In this document: positions 6,950 to 13,971 of the stretch, in pieces | Position numbering within the stretch: position 1 is the stretch's first letter | How the letters are laid out: every line of letters starts with the position of its first letter | Origin: Corynebacterium sp. | GTDB taxonomy: Bacteria; Actinomycetota; Actinomycetes; Mycobacteriales; Mycobacteriaceae | DNA: 14,789 nucleotides | Direction of reading: 5' to 3' | Assembly (NCBI RefSeq): GCF_030530965.1 | Contig: NZ_JAUMTY010000001.1 | Coordinates: forward strand, 136,355 to 151,143 | The notes under the pieces: model-generated | What the model saw: the letters and a program-made list of their open reading frames with translations, nothing else | What the model was told of the DNA's origin: nothing | Databases searched by the model: none | Made by a program: the position numbers and the translations under genes

Positions 6950-9139
6950 TTAGAACAAGTAGTGCAGTTGAGCTAAGGGAAGCTTGTGAGCGGGCGCGAT
7001 GGTGAGCGGTTCACCGTCCGCCCGAACCTCGTAAGTATCGGGGTCGACGGTGATTTCCGGTAGCTCAGAGTTCCTCACCATGTCCTTCTTTCCAATGTGT
7101 CGACAACCGTGAACAGGCAAAACTGTGCTGGTGAGGCCCAACTTGTCGGGCACACCGTCGTTAATAGCCTCGGAAGACATGAACGTGATCCGGCTGTGGG
7201 GAAGCGCGTGACCGCGATTGCCAAACATGGGTCGGTACACGACTGGCTCCGGGGTGGGGAGAGAAGCATTGGGGTCGCCCATCAGGGACCAACAAATGTG
7301 ACCGCTGCGAATCACGAGCTGCGGTTTTGCAGCAACCGACGACACCGGCCACAGAACAATATCGGCGACTTTTCCGACTTCCAATGACCCGATGTAGTCG
7401 TTGACCCCGGCGGCGATCGCGGGATTGCATGTCACCTTAGCGACGTAGCGGAGGACGCGATGGTTGTCATTGCGTGAGGTGGACTCTGTGTCCGTGGAGT
7501 CTGTTGACTCAGCTGACGCCGAGTGCTCAGGGGTTGGTTGGCAGTCCTCGGGGAGGGGACCGAGTTCTGCTTTGCAATGGTGCGCAGTTTGGAAGGCACG
7601 TGCCCAGGTCTCCCCAACACGGCCCATCGCTTGTGAATCCGAACTGAAAATAGAGATGACCCCTCTATCGTGAAGAACCGTTTCCGCAGCGATAGTTTCG
7701 GGTCTGACGCGAGATTCCGCGAAAGATACGTCCTCCGGAATGTCATGAGACAGATGGTGACAAACCATCACCATGTCGAGGAGCTCTTCGGCACTATTGA
7801 CTGTGTAGGGGAGAGTGGGGTTCGTTGACGCGGGGAGCACCGAGGGCATCCCCGTCACACGGAGGATATCGGGTGCATGGCCCCCACCAGCGCCTTCGGA
7901 GTGGAAGGTGTGAATCGTTCGGTCCCCGATGGCGTCGCGCGTGTCCTCGAAGAAACCGCTTTCGTTCAGCGTGTCAGTGTGGATGGCAAGCTGAACATCA
8001 TGTTCGTCGCAGACCTCGAGAGCATTATCAATTACGGCTGGTGTTGCTCCCCAGTCTTCATGAATTTTTAATCCTGCGGCCCCAGCTGCAATTTGCGACT
8101 CTAAAGCTTCGGGAAGCGAGCCCGATCCTTTGCCAAGCACTCCGACATTGACTGGCATATCGTCGGCAGCTCGCAGCATCATGCTGATGGAACTTTCTCC
8201 CGGCGTGCAGGTAGTCCCTTTTGTTCCTTCGGCAGGACCGGTTCCGCCGCCGAAAAACGTCGTAATTCCGTTTGATAATCCCTCTTCGGCTTGCTGAGGA
8301 GAAATGAAATGGATATGCGAATCAATCCCGCCGGCAGTCACAATTCGGTGTTCGCCTGCGATAACTTCAGTATTGGGCCCAATGATTAGCTGAGGGTCAA
8401 CGCCATCCTGGGTATGCGGGTTCCCGGCCTTGCCAATTCCGACAATTCGCCCATCTTTAATCCCAATATCGGCCTTGATAATCCCCGTGATCGCATCAAC
8501 GATGAGCGCACTCGTAATAACAGTGTCGACGGATTCCGCATCAGAAGCTTGAGGGTCCTGCGCCATCCCATCTCGAATGGCTTTGCCGCCGCCATACACC
8601 GATTCGTCCCCATACGCTCGCGAATTAGCATCATCAGTTAATTCGATAACGAGGTTGGTGTCAGCAAGCTGAATGCGGTCGCCCGTCGTCGGGCCATAAA
8701 TGGAACCATATTCCGCTTTGGAAATAGAGTACGGACCCCGGTCGGCGGGCAATTCGTCGTCAGGGACAGATTCTGTTTTAAAACCGCGTTCCTGTGCTCG
8801 TTGGAAACCCTGCTCACGAATGGCAGGATCGTCGAGGTCACCTTCCACCAAAGCGCTAAAACCATGCAGGATTCTGCGCCCACCGAAATCAACTAATTGA
8901 ACTTCTTTCGAATCGCCGGGTTCGAATCGGACAGCTAATCCCGCTGGAATATTGAGGTGCATACCCCATGCCCGATGACGATCAAAGAGTAATTCGCGAT
9001 TCGCCTCGAAGAAATGGAAATGGCTTCCCACTTGTACGGCCCGGTCCCCGGTATTGGTGACTCGTAGCGTGAGTGTCCTTTTACCCGGGTTAATAGTGAT
9101 TGTTCCGTCGTCGTAAATATATCTATTTACAGTGCTCAT
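6950..9139 (-). CDS. ureBC: Fused urease beta-alpha subunit (UreB-UreC)
   Basis: A 729-residue protein with two normally separate urease subunits. Residues 1-103 are UreB (VTNTGDRAVQVGSHFHFFEA, LNIPAGLAVRFEPGDSKEV). A linker of about 35 residues follows (104-138), then UreC from about 139 (SKAEYGSIYGPTTGDRIQLA). All nickel-site and catalytic residues are present: His275, His277, carbamylated Lys358, His360, His387, His413, flap Cys460, His461 and Asp501. Each equals the Klebsiella aerogenes number plus 141, so there are no net indels through the catalytic core. A Ser/Thr/Asp/Glu-rich insertion of about 21 residues lies in about 533-557. It accounts for the whole length excess over a 567-residue UreC. 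The C-terminus LAQLHYLF is intact. The ATG at 9139 has GAGGA upstream. The enzyme hydrolyses urea to ammonia and carbamate; the gamma subunit is a separate gene. Enzymatic function is very likely retained. Confidence 0.96.
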   Translation of the reverse strand: MSTVNRYIYDDGTITINPGKRTLTLRVTNTGDRAVQVGSHFHFFEANRELLFDRHRAWGMHLNIPAGLAVRFEPGDSKEVQLVDFGGRRILHGFSALVEGDLDDPAIREQGFQRAQERGFKTESVPDDELPADRGPYSISKAEYGSIYGPTTGDRIQLADTNLVIELTDDANSRAYGDESVYGGGKAIRDGMAQDPQASDAESVDTVITSALIVDAITGIIKADIGIKDGRIVGIGKAGNPHTQDGVDPQLIIGPNTEVIAGEHRIVTAGGIDSHIHFISPQQAEEGLSNGITTFFGGGTGPAEGTKGTTCTPGESSISMMLRAADDMPVNVGVLGKGSGSLPEALESQIAAGAAGLKIHEDWGATPAVIDNALEVCDEHDVQLAIHTDTLNESGFFEDTRDAIGDRTIHTFHSEGAGGGHAPDILRVTGMPSVLPASTNPTLPYTVNSAEELLDMVMVCHHLSHDIPEDVSFAESRVRPETIAAETVLHDRGVISIFSSDSQAMGRVGETWARAFQTAHHCKAELGPLPEDCQPTPEHSASAESTDSTDTESTSRNDNHRVLRYVAKVTCNPAIAAGVNDYIGSLEVGKVADIVLWPVSSVAAKPQLVIRSGHICWSLMGDPNASLPTPEPVVYRPMFGNRGHALPHSRITFMSSEAINDGVPDKLGLTSTVLPVHGCRHIGKKDMVRNSELPEITVDPDTYEVRADGEPLTIAPAHKLPLAQLHYLF

Positions 9140-9172
9140 GATGTCCTCGTGATGGCGTGGCGGTTTATTGTT

Positions 9173-10384
9173 CTAACGGCTCTGAGACGAGCCCGTTTCG
9201 TGTTCGTGAAGGTAGTTGTGTGAGTGGTCGTGGGAATGGGTATGTCCGACATGGTGGTGGGCATGGCCATGGGAATGCGTATGCGAGTGCGAGTGCGTGT
9301 GGGGATGAGGGTGGTGGTGTGAATGAGTGTGGGGGTGCGGATGACTATGGGGATGTGTGTGCGAGTGAGCATGCCCATCCTCAGAGTCATCCTCATCATG
9401 CGCATGACTATGCGCGAAGCCCGAATCATGATCAGCCCACAGTGCCTCTTCCAATCCCACGACGGGGAAGAACTGGCCACCGTGGCGTGATGACGGATCG
9501 TCAGAGGATTGATTGCCATCAATGCCATGAGCTGCATCGTTCTCCGCCGAGGAATTGAATACGTCGGCAGCAGCCTCACGAGCACGAACAACATTTGTCT
9601 CAATCAGCACAGCGAGTGCCGCCGGCGACCATAACGCGACCTCGTGATAGCTTCGTCCATCAGCTTGATAACCGTCTTTATTCGGCGGCAGAAGGTCTGC
9701 TCTAAGAACGACGATTCGCTCCACGCCGGACTCGTTCGCCTGGTTGCCCATCTGGTCCTCAAGGAGAATCTCAGCACGGTGAATAGCCTCCGGAAGGCTG
9801 GGAGCCGCTCCATTAAAGGCCACAGAAGTCTCAGAATTGCTGTACTGCCATGCCAGCCGGGCATCACGAAACAGATCAGCGTCGAAAAAAGGATCTAAAG
9901 CCACTGATACGACGACGTACGAATGTGCCGGATGGGAGCGCATGTTTGCACGTAGAGCCGATACGCGTGTCGTTGAGTTCCCGATCGGGTCAGAAATAAT
10001 CACTCGCGCCGAGGGCCGGCTGCGTTTCCACCATTGGATCGCTTGCGCTAGTGCTGTAATGCTGTGGAGGTCTCGTCCCGCGGTCATGGGGATGATGACA
10101 GTGGGAGGCTGATTATCAGGTGAGGTCGACGGTGAATGGTCGTCCTCGTCTGCAGAATCCTCGTGATCCGCGACGGTGAGAGCTTGTGCTACTTCACTTG
10201 TTGAGTGAGCGAGAACGATCGGCTCGAGATTATGACCGCATGGCATAGAACCATGGGCCGCTGAGTCCGTTCCCGGTATGCCAATTTCGGCTACATTGAC
10301 CAGACGGAACCGACGGAGACGGGCAGTTGCTTCGCGAATGAGCTCGTCATTGTTGGCTTCGGCGCCACAAAAAAGAATGATCAT
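9173..10384 (-). CDS. CbiX/SirB-like protein with His-rich C-terminal tail, candidate nickel chaperone of the urease operon
   Basis: A 403-residue protein. Residues 1-145 and 150-270 resemble the two halves of CbiX/SirB class II chelatases (sirohydrochlorin Co/Fe/Ni chelatases): TVIIPMTAGRDLHSITALAQ (95-114), then VVVSVALDPFFDADLFRDARLAWQ and VAFNGAAPSLPEAIHRAEIL. An acidic spacer at about 73-92 separates the first strands. The usual N-terminal catalytic His of the AHG(S/T)RDP motif is not seen; the equivalent stretch is LFCGAEANN. From residue 325 to 395, 33 of 71 residues are His, mostly as His-X repeats. Such tails bind Ni or Co in UreE, HypB and some CbiX proteins. The gene lies 18 nt after ureA and 33 nt before ureBC, and no ureE is present. 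I infer nickel storage or delivery for urease in place of UreE. The superfamily call is by eye. The ribosome-binding site (GGGAA) is weak. Confidence 0.6.
   Translation of the reverse strand: MIILFCGAEANNDELIREATARLRRFRLVNVAEIGIPGTDSAAHGSMPCGHNLEPIVLAHSTSEVAQALTVADHEDSADEDDHSPSTSPDNQPPTVIIPMTAGRDLHSITALAQAIQWWKRSRPSARVIISDPIGNSTTRVSALRANMRSHPAHSYVVVSVALDPFFDADLFRDARLAWQYSNSETSVAFNGAAPSLPEAIHRAEILLEDQMGNQANESGVERIVVLRADLLPPNKDGYQADGRSYHEVALWSPAALAVLIETNVVRAREAAADVFNSSAENDAAHGIDGNQSSDDPSSRHGGQFFPVVGLEEALWADHDSGFAHSHAHDEDDSEDGHAHSHTHPHSHPHPHTHSHHHPHPHTHSHSHTHSHGHAHHHVGHTHSHDHSHNYLHEHETGSSQSR
9200..9412 (-). repeat. Low-complexity His-codon tract (His-X repeat)
   Basis: This DNA encodes residues 325-395 of the CbiX-like protein. 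On the minus strand it is a run of CAC/CAT alternating mainly with Ser, Thr, Pro and Ala codons. The plus strand is therefore strikingly G/T-rich with 6-nt periodicity. Synonymous codons are mixed, so it is not an exact DNA repeat, but length variation between strains by slippage is likely. Confidence 0.85.
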
Positions 10385-10402
10385 CGGTAGTTCCCGTCGC
10401 GT

Positions 10403-10708
10403 CTAGTGGCGGATGGGGTCGTGGACGGAGACGAGTTTTGTTCCGTCGGGAAAAGTCGCTTCTACCTGGACCAGAGAGACCATGTCTGGGACTTCGTCCA
10501 GTACCTCGTCGGCAGTGAGGACCGTCGTCCCGATGTGCATTGCTTCGGCCACGCTCTTGCCATCGCGTGCTGCTTCTATGACAGCGTCGGAAATTAAAGC
10601 AATTGCTTCGGGGTGGTTGAGTTTGACACCCCGTTCCCGTCGACGTTGAGCCACTTGAGCTGCAAGAAATACTAATAATTTATCTGTCTCACGAGGAGAG
10701 AGATTCAT
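10403..10708 (-). CDS. ureA: Urease gamma subunit UreA
   Basis: A 101-residue protein, the full normal length of a bacterial urease gamma subunit. It has the family's features in order: LSPRETDKLLVFLAAQVAQR, the HPEAIALISD helix, EAARDGKSVAEAM, TVLTADEVLDEVPDM and the C-terminal VQVEATFPDGTKLVSVHDPI. The gamma subunit has no metal ligands but forms the trimer core with beta and alpha. The ATG at 10708 is preceded by AAGGAG about 10 nt upstream. It is the first urease gene of the operon, with 135 nt between it and the preceding same-strand gene; that gap contains an 8-bp inverted repeat and probably the operon promoter. The next gene follows after 18 nt and is, unusually, not ureB but the CbiX-like gene. 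Confidence 0.97.
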   Translation of the reverse strand: MNLSPRETDKLLVFLAAQVAQRRRERGVKLNHPEAIALISDAVIEAARDGKSVAEAMHIGTTVLTADEVLDEVPDMVSLVQVEATFPDGTKLVSVHDPIRH

Positions 10709-10769
10709 TGATATGGCTCCTTACGCGCGCAACAAAGCTCCGGGTGTGATGTGTACAACCCTGGCTCGG

Positions 10770-10800
10770 CATGATGGTCGCCCCTCACTCTGCCATCATG
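10770..10800 (-). promoter_or_regulatory. 8-bp inverted repeat in the ureA leader
   Basis: CATGATGG (10770-10777) and CCATCATG (10793-10800) are exact inverted copies separated by 15 nt, about 60-90 nt before the ureA start. No T-run follows on the minus strand, so it is unlikely to be a terminator of the upstream gene. It could be an operator for a dimeric regulator (nickel or nitrogen control) or an RNA hairpin in the leader. I could not place a convincing -35/-10 pair relative to it. Confidence 0.4.
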
Positions 10801-10843
10801 TGAAGAATGAATCGTTTGTTTTGTGTTGCGAGTATGTAAATCT

Positions 10844-12181
10844 TTACCGAAGAGCCGGATTGTATTTCAGTGAATTACGGCGGTACGTCAATTCGCCAGC
10901 GATACGAACTGAATCAGCCAGTCGACCGTCCTCGCGCAATTGGCTAAGCCTTTTCGACATGCGCTGTCGGATATTTTCCGGCGAAATGGTGTTCAGATAT
11001 ACCTTGGTCGATCCCTCGAAACCGGCAAGGTTTGATGCGCGCCATTTGATCATTACTCGCCATGGCATAGGGATATCGAGGTCAATTGGTTTGTGGTGCC
11101 ATTCCTCGTTACACGGAACGTCTGAGCCGGTTGCCGCGTGGCAGGCGTGAATGAGGTCGCTCATGTCTCGCATCTCTTCTTCGCTGAGCTTCCACGGTTC
11201 ACAGGTTGCTGATCGAGAGTAAATCTCGATAGTCGGGTAGCGGTGCCCGAACCCAGCGAAAGCGATGGCGTGGGTGTTCTCGGCGATGATCAAATTGTGA
11301 TAGCCGGCGTAATCAACGGCCCATTCGTTGTACATATTGGGGTTGGACCGTAGCCGCGCGATCTCGAGTTCAGCTTGTGCCCCGCGCTCGTCGATAGCGA
11401 CGAGTTGCTTGTGCAAGTGGTCGAAACTTGCCCCCGCAGGCTTCAGCCAGTTTTGGAACACGGCCACATATCGTGCGTAGCGGTTGCGTGAATAGAGGTC
11501 ACGCATTGCGTCGGCAGTGAAGTTGATGAATTGGTAGTGCTCTTCCGGCGTTAGCGTGCCGCTGGAGGCGAGTTGGCCGCTCGAGGTGGCGTCGTCAGTG
11601 AAGTGCCGACGGGCCACGATGACGTCGTGTCCACCAGCAAAGTAGGCGGGGGCGCGTTTGAGAAGCTCGGTTTCCGGCGTGTCTTTGATTTCCGATTCCG
11701 GTGTTCCCGCGGAGCGTAGACGTGTCGCGATAATGTTCAGCACGTGCTGCCTTCCGGCAGGTTCGCTGAGGTAATCGTTCATGTGCGTTGAGGTCTCCGG
11801 ATCCATCGCGAATCCGTGGTTTGCGCGCCAATATTCGTATCCGAGAATCTCGAAGAGGTTGGGAACACGCCGGAACTCGGCGACTGAGTCATCCAGTTGA
11901 CTCTCTTTTAACCGGTAGAGGGTTTTCCACTTGTTATTGTCGACGACAACTCGCGCTTTCTCCGGAGGAGTCTCTCTGTATCGCGCGGAACAAAATGCGC
12001 ACTCATGGTCACGATCGTGCGCAGTGACCGGGTGCTCTTCTGGGGTGGGGTGTGAGATTGGTCGGTTCCCGCGCCCAGGTACAGTCCACACTTCGGTTCC
12101 TGTAAAAGGGTTGACCTGCTTGATGGTTCCATCGGCAAGAGTTGTTAGAGGTGCGAGAGGCAGGGCGACAGGAGTACTCAC
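10844..12181 (-). CDS. DUF4921 / GalT-like nucleotidyltransferase-family protein
   Basis: A 445-residue protein related to galactose-1-phosphate uridylyltransferases of the HIT superfamily. Visible GalT-like elements are Cys61-x-x-Cys64 followed by TPPE (71-74), GGHDVIVARRH (183-193) and GASFDHLHKQLVA (250-262), with His255-Leu-His257-x-Gln259 matching the GalT HPHGQ active-site motif. It corresponds to the actinobacterial DUF4921 group, whose substrate I do not know. The GTG at 12181 has no Shine-Dalgarno, but TAAAGT lies 8 nt upstream, so a leaderless transcript starting at the GTG is plausible. It is 135 nt upstream of ureA on the same strand. A shared transcript is possible, but no functional link to urease is evident. 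It is divergent from thrE across 223 nt. Confidence 0.85.
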   Translation of the reverse strand: MSTPVALPLAPLTTLADGTIKQVNPFTGTEVWTVPGRGNRPISHPTPEEHPVTAHDRDHECAFCSARYRETPPEKARVVVDNNKWKTLYRLKESQLDDSVAEFRRVPNLFEILGYEYWRANHGFAMDPETSTHMNDYLSEPAGRQHVLNIIATRLRSAGTPESEIKDTPETELLKRAPAYFAGGHDVIVARRHFTDDATSSGQLASSGTLTPEEHYQFINFTADAMRDLYSRNRYARYVAVFQNWLKPAGASFDHLHKQLVAIDERGAQAELEIARLRSNPNMYNEWAVDYAGYHNLIIAENTHAIAFAGFGHRYPTIEIYSRSATCEPWKLSEEEMRDMSDLIHACHAATGSDVPCNEEWHHKPIDLDIPMPWRVMIKWRASNLAGFEGSTKVYLNTISPENIRQRMSKRLSQLREDGRLADSVRIAGELTYRRNSLKYNPALR

Positions 12182-12189
12182 GAGCGAAA

Positions 12190-12195
12190 ACTTTA
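12190..12195 (-). promoter_or_regulatory. Candidate -10 box for a leaderless transcript of the DUF4921 gene
   Basis: TAAAGT on the minus strand fits TANNNT and lies 8 nt before the GTG at 12181. This places the expected transcription start at or next to the start codon, in agreement with the missing ribosome-binding site. No clear -35 was found. Confidence 0.4.
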
Positions 12196-12255
12196 GCCGG
12201 TGGATGACATGATCGCGACCCTGGTTCCCGACGACATGACGGAGCCGTTTCGGCG

Positions 12256-12301
12256 CTCACGCGTGCGTCGGTGTTTAACTCATGCGTGCGTCGGTGTTAA
12301 A
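12256..12301 (+). repeat. Two tandem 23-bp repeats between the DUF4921 gene and thrE
   Basis: Units 12256-12278 and 12279-12301 are directly adjacent and identical at 21 of 23 positions. Each has CTCA, then GCGTGCGTCGGTGTT, then an AT-rich end. They lie about 75 nt upstream of the DUF4921 start and about 105 nt upstream of the thrE start, so they could be paired binding sites serving either divergent gene. Confidence 0.75.
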
Positions 12302-12404
12302 TGAGCACGGTTGCTAAAACATTGTTGGACAGTGTCGGTCATTTCTTGTTTTGTCGGAAATAAGAAGAAAAGACAACGGCTAAAGACATAAAGGGCGATG
12401 AATA

Positions 12405-13727
12405 GTGGATACTGAAGGTCAGCAGCTTATGCCCCACGAGCGTGACCCCCGCATGGGGATCGATGCGGATGCTGTGTTACGCGTGGGTGAGATCTTGCTC
12501 TCTGCTGGGACCGACGTATATCGAGTTATTCGGGCGATGAAACGCACGGCCCGGTCCTTGGGTTTCGATCGGTTCGACGCGTCGATCACGATGTCGAGTA
12601 TCCGCTTTACGGGGCGCAGAGGGAATAACTTCCGAACGGAAATCAGCACTTTAGAGAAGTACGGCGTCGATTCTTCTCTTATTGAAGCTGTCGAAGATCT
12701 GACTCACCATCTTCCCTCTGAAATTACGGCAGAGTGGGTTCACGAAAAGCTCGATAAAATCGAGAACAATCGACGAACCAGGTGGAGTCGGGTTGCACTT
12801 GCCTGTGCTGCGGCGGTGGCGTGTTCGGCGTTCGCAATTTTGAATCGGTTTAGTTTTGATTCGGCTGTAGCAGTTGCTTTTAGCGCTTTGTGCGGCCAAA
12901 CCGTGAGGATGTTTTTTGCTCGTAAGCGTTTCAATCAATTAGGGACGACGGCGGTTTCGGGCATTGTCGCTTGTCTGGTGTATTTCGGTTTAAGTCAGCT
13001 CTTCTTTGTGACTCCCTGGGGGCGGTCAGAACAAACGCTGGGCCAGGGCTATGTGGCGGCTATGTTGTTCTTGATTCCCGGTTTTCCGCTGTTTACTGCT
13101 TTGGTTGACCTGGCCAGATTAGATATTGCCGCGGGGTGGGAGCGCTTTGTTTACGCTTTCGAGATCATTGTTTCAGCAACCATGGCGGCCTGGATTGTCT
13201 CCGCATGCACGGGTCTTGAGCCGTCAGTGCCGGCTCAAAGTGGGACGACCGAGTGGTCATGGCTTATCGTTGCCGGAATAGCGAGCATTTGTGGTGTTGC
13301 CGGGTTCGCCATGCTTTTCAATTCATCACGACGAATGATTGCTATTGCAGCGGTAGTGGGTGCGATTGCGAACGTCGTTAAATTTACCTGTTTATTCATA
13401 GGAATTCCGACGCAGGTTGCAGGATTAATTGGGGGACTATGTGTTGGGTTAATCGCTAATTTAATTCGTGATCGCTCGTATATTCCACGTATCACGGTGA
13501 CGATACCGGCAGTCGTCATCATGATTCCAGGGACGGAAATGTTCCGAGGAATTTATTACCTTAATGACGGCAATATTAACGACGCGCTCACTCACACGGT
13601 GACCGCGTCGTTGCAGGTGTTTGCCATTGCGGCGGGTTTGGTTATTGCGCGGCTCGCTGCGGATGATTCGTGGGCCCGGCATAGGTACATTGATTTCGCG
13701 CGTCGTCCCGATCATTCGGCTGATTAA
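12405..13727 (+). CDS. thrE: Threonine/serine exporter, ThrE family
   Basis: A 440-residue membrane protein of the ThrE family (DUF1212 plus DUF3815 fused), which exports threonine and serine using the proton motive force. The cytoplasmic N-terminal part (about 1-125) has VLRVGEILLSAGTDVYRV (24-41), typical of the family's hydrolase-like region. About ten membrane segments follow. Conserved stretches include FLIPGFPLFTALVDLARLD (222-240), GWERFVYAFE (244-253) and IPAVVIMIPGTEMFRGIYYL (367-386). It is somewhat shorter than the 489-residue Corynebacterium glutamicum ThrE. The GTG at 12405 has AAGGG 9 nt upstream. ATG 12429 (codon 9, with GAAGG 10 nt upstream) and ATG 12453 are alternative starts. 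A five-codon ORF at 12398-12415 overlaps the start in another frame and is probably incidental. It is transcribed divergently from the DUF4921 gene. Confidence 0.9.
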   Translation: MDTEGQQLMPHERDPRMGIDADAVLRVGEILLSAGTDVYRVIRAMKRTARSLGFDRFDASITMSSIRFTGRRGNNFRTEISTLEKYGVDSSLIEAVEDLTHHLPSEITAEWVHEKLDKIENNRRTRWSRVALACAAAVACSAFAILNRFSFDSAVAVAFSALCGQTVRMFFARKRFNQLGTTAVSGIVACLVYFGLSQLFFVTPWGRSEQTLGQGYVAAMLFLIPGFPLFTALVDLARLDIAAGWERFVYAFEIIVSATMAAWIVSACTGLEPSVPAQSGTTEWSWLIVAGIASICGVAGFAMLFNSSRRMIAIAAVVGAIANVVKFTCLFIGIPTQVAGLIGGLCVGLIANLIRDRSYIPRITVTIPAVVIMIPGTEMFRGIYYLNDGNINDALTHTVTASLQVFAIAAGLVIARLAADDSWARHRYIDFARRPDHSAD

Positions 13728-13920
13728 AAGGTGCGTAAGCATACCTAAGAGCGAAGTTACGACGGTTGCGAAAATGCTGGTAGCAGGGGAGGTGGCTACA
13801 GCCGAATGGGGGATGAGTTGTGGCCGGTAAAAGCCGTGGTGGCGCAGGTTATGGAGCCGTTGTCACCCGCCACTGCTTAATGAATATAGCTGCAGATTCG
13901 CTGTGATTTCTGTTTGGAGA

Positions 13921-13929
13921 TGCTATCAT
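13921..13929 (+). promoter_or_regulatory. Extended -10 promoter of the SGNH hydrolase gene
   Basis: TGCTATCAT (TG-N-TATCAT) lies 42 nt before the ATG at 13972. The extended TGN element can compensate for a weak -35 (CTGTGA at 13901-13906, 17-nt spacing). It agrees with a short leader carrying the ribosome-binding site AGAAGGA. Confidence 0.5.
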
Positions 13930-13971
13930 TTTAGAATTAGTCGTCCCTTGGCACCCCTGGAAGAAGGAAAA

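Noticed and set aside
9200..9412. Repetitive DNA that could be taken for a CRISPR array or satellite
   Set aside because: There is no regular repeat-spacer unit; the periodicity is 6 nt and comes from His-X codons in one continuous reading frame.
9157..9558. Plus-strand open frame of 133 codons opposite the His-rich gene, Gly-rich
   Set aside because: It is the mirror of the low-complexity His codons on the other strand; its composition is explained entirely by that tract.
10770..10800. Inverted repeat as a NikR operator
   Set aside because: Half-site sequence and spacing do not match GTATGA-N16-TCATAC, and NikR is not a typical actinobacterial nickel regulator.
10836..10847. Palindrome GTAAATCTTTAC at the end of the DUF4921 gene as a terminator
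   Set aside because: The stem is only five AT-rich base pairs with a 2-nt loop and overlaps the stop codon; it is too weak to call.
12398..12415. Five-codon ORF (MNSGY) overlapping the thrE start as a leader peptide
   Set aside because: It contains no Thr or regulatory codon run and no attenuator hairpins, so it is probably chance.
13776..13802. Hairpin downstream of thrE (GCTGgTAGC with GCTACAGC) as a terminator
   Set aside because: The 8-bp stem has a bulge and no T-run follows, so it does not qualify as an intrinsic terminator.
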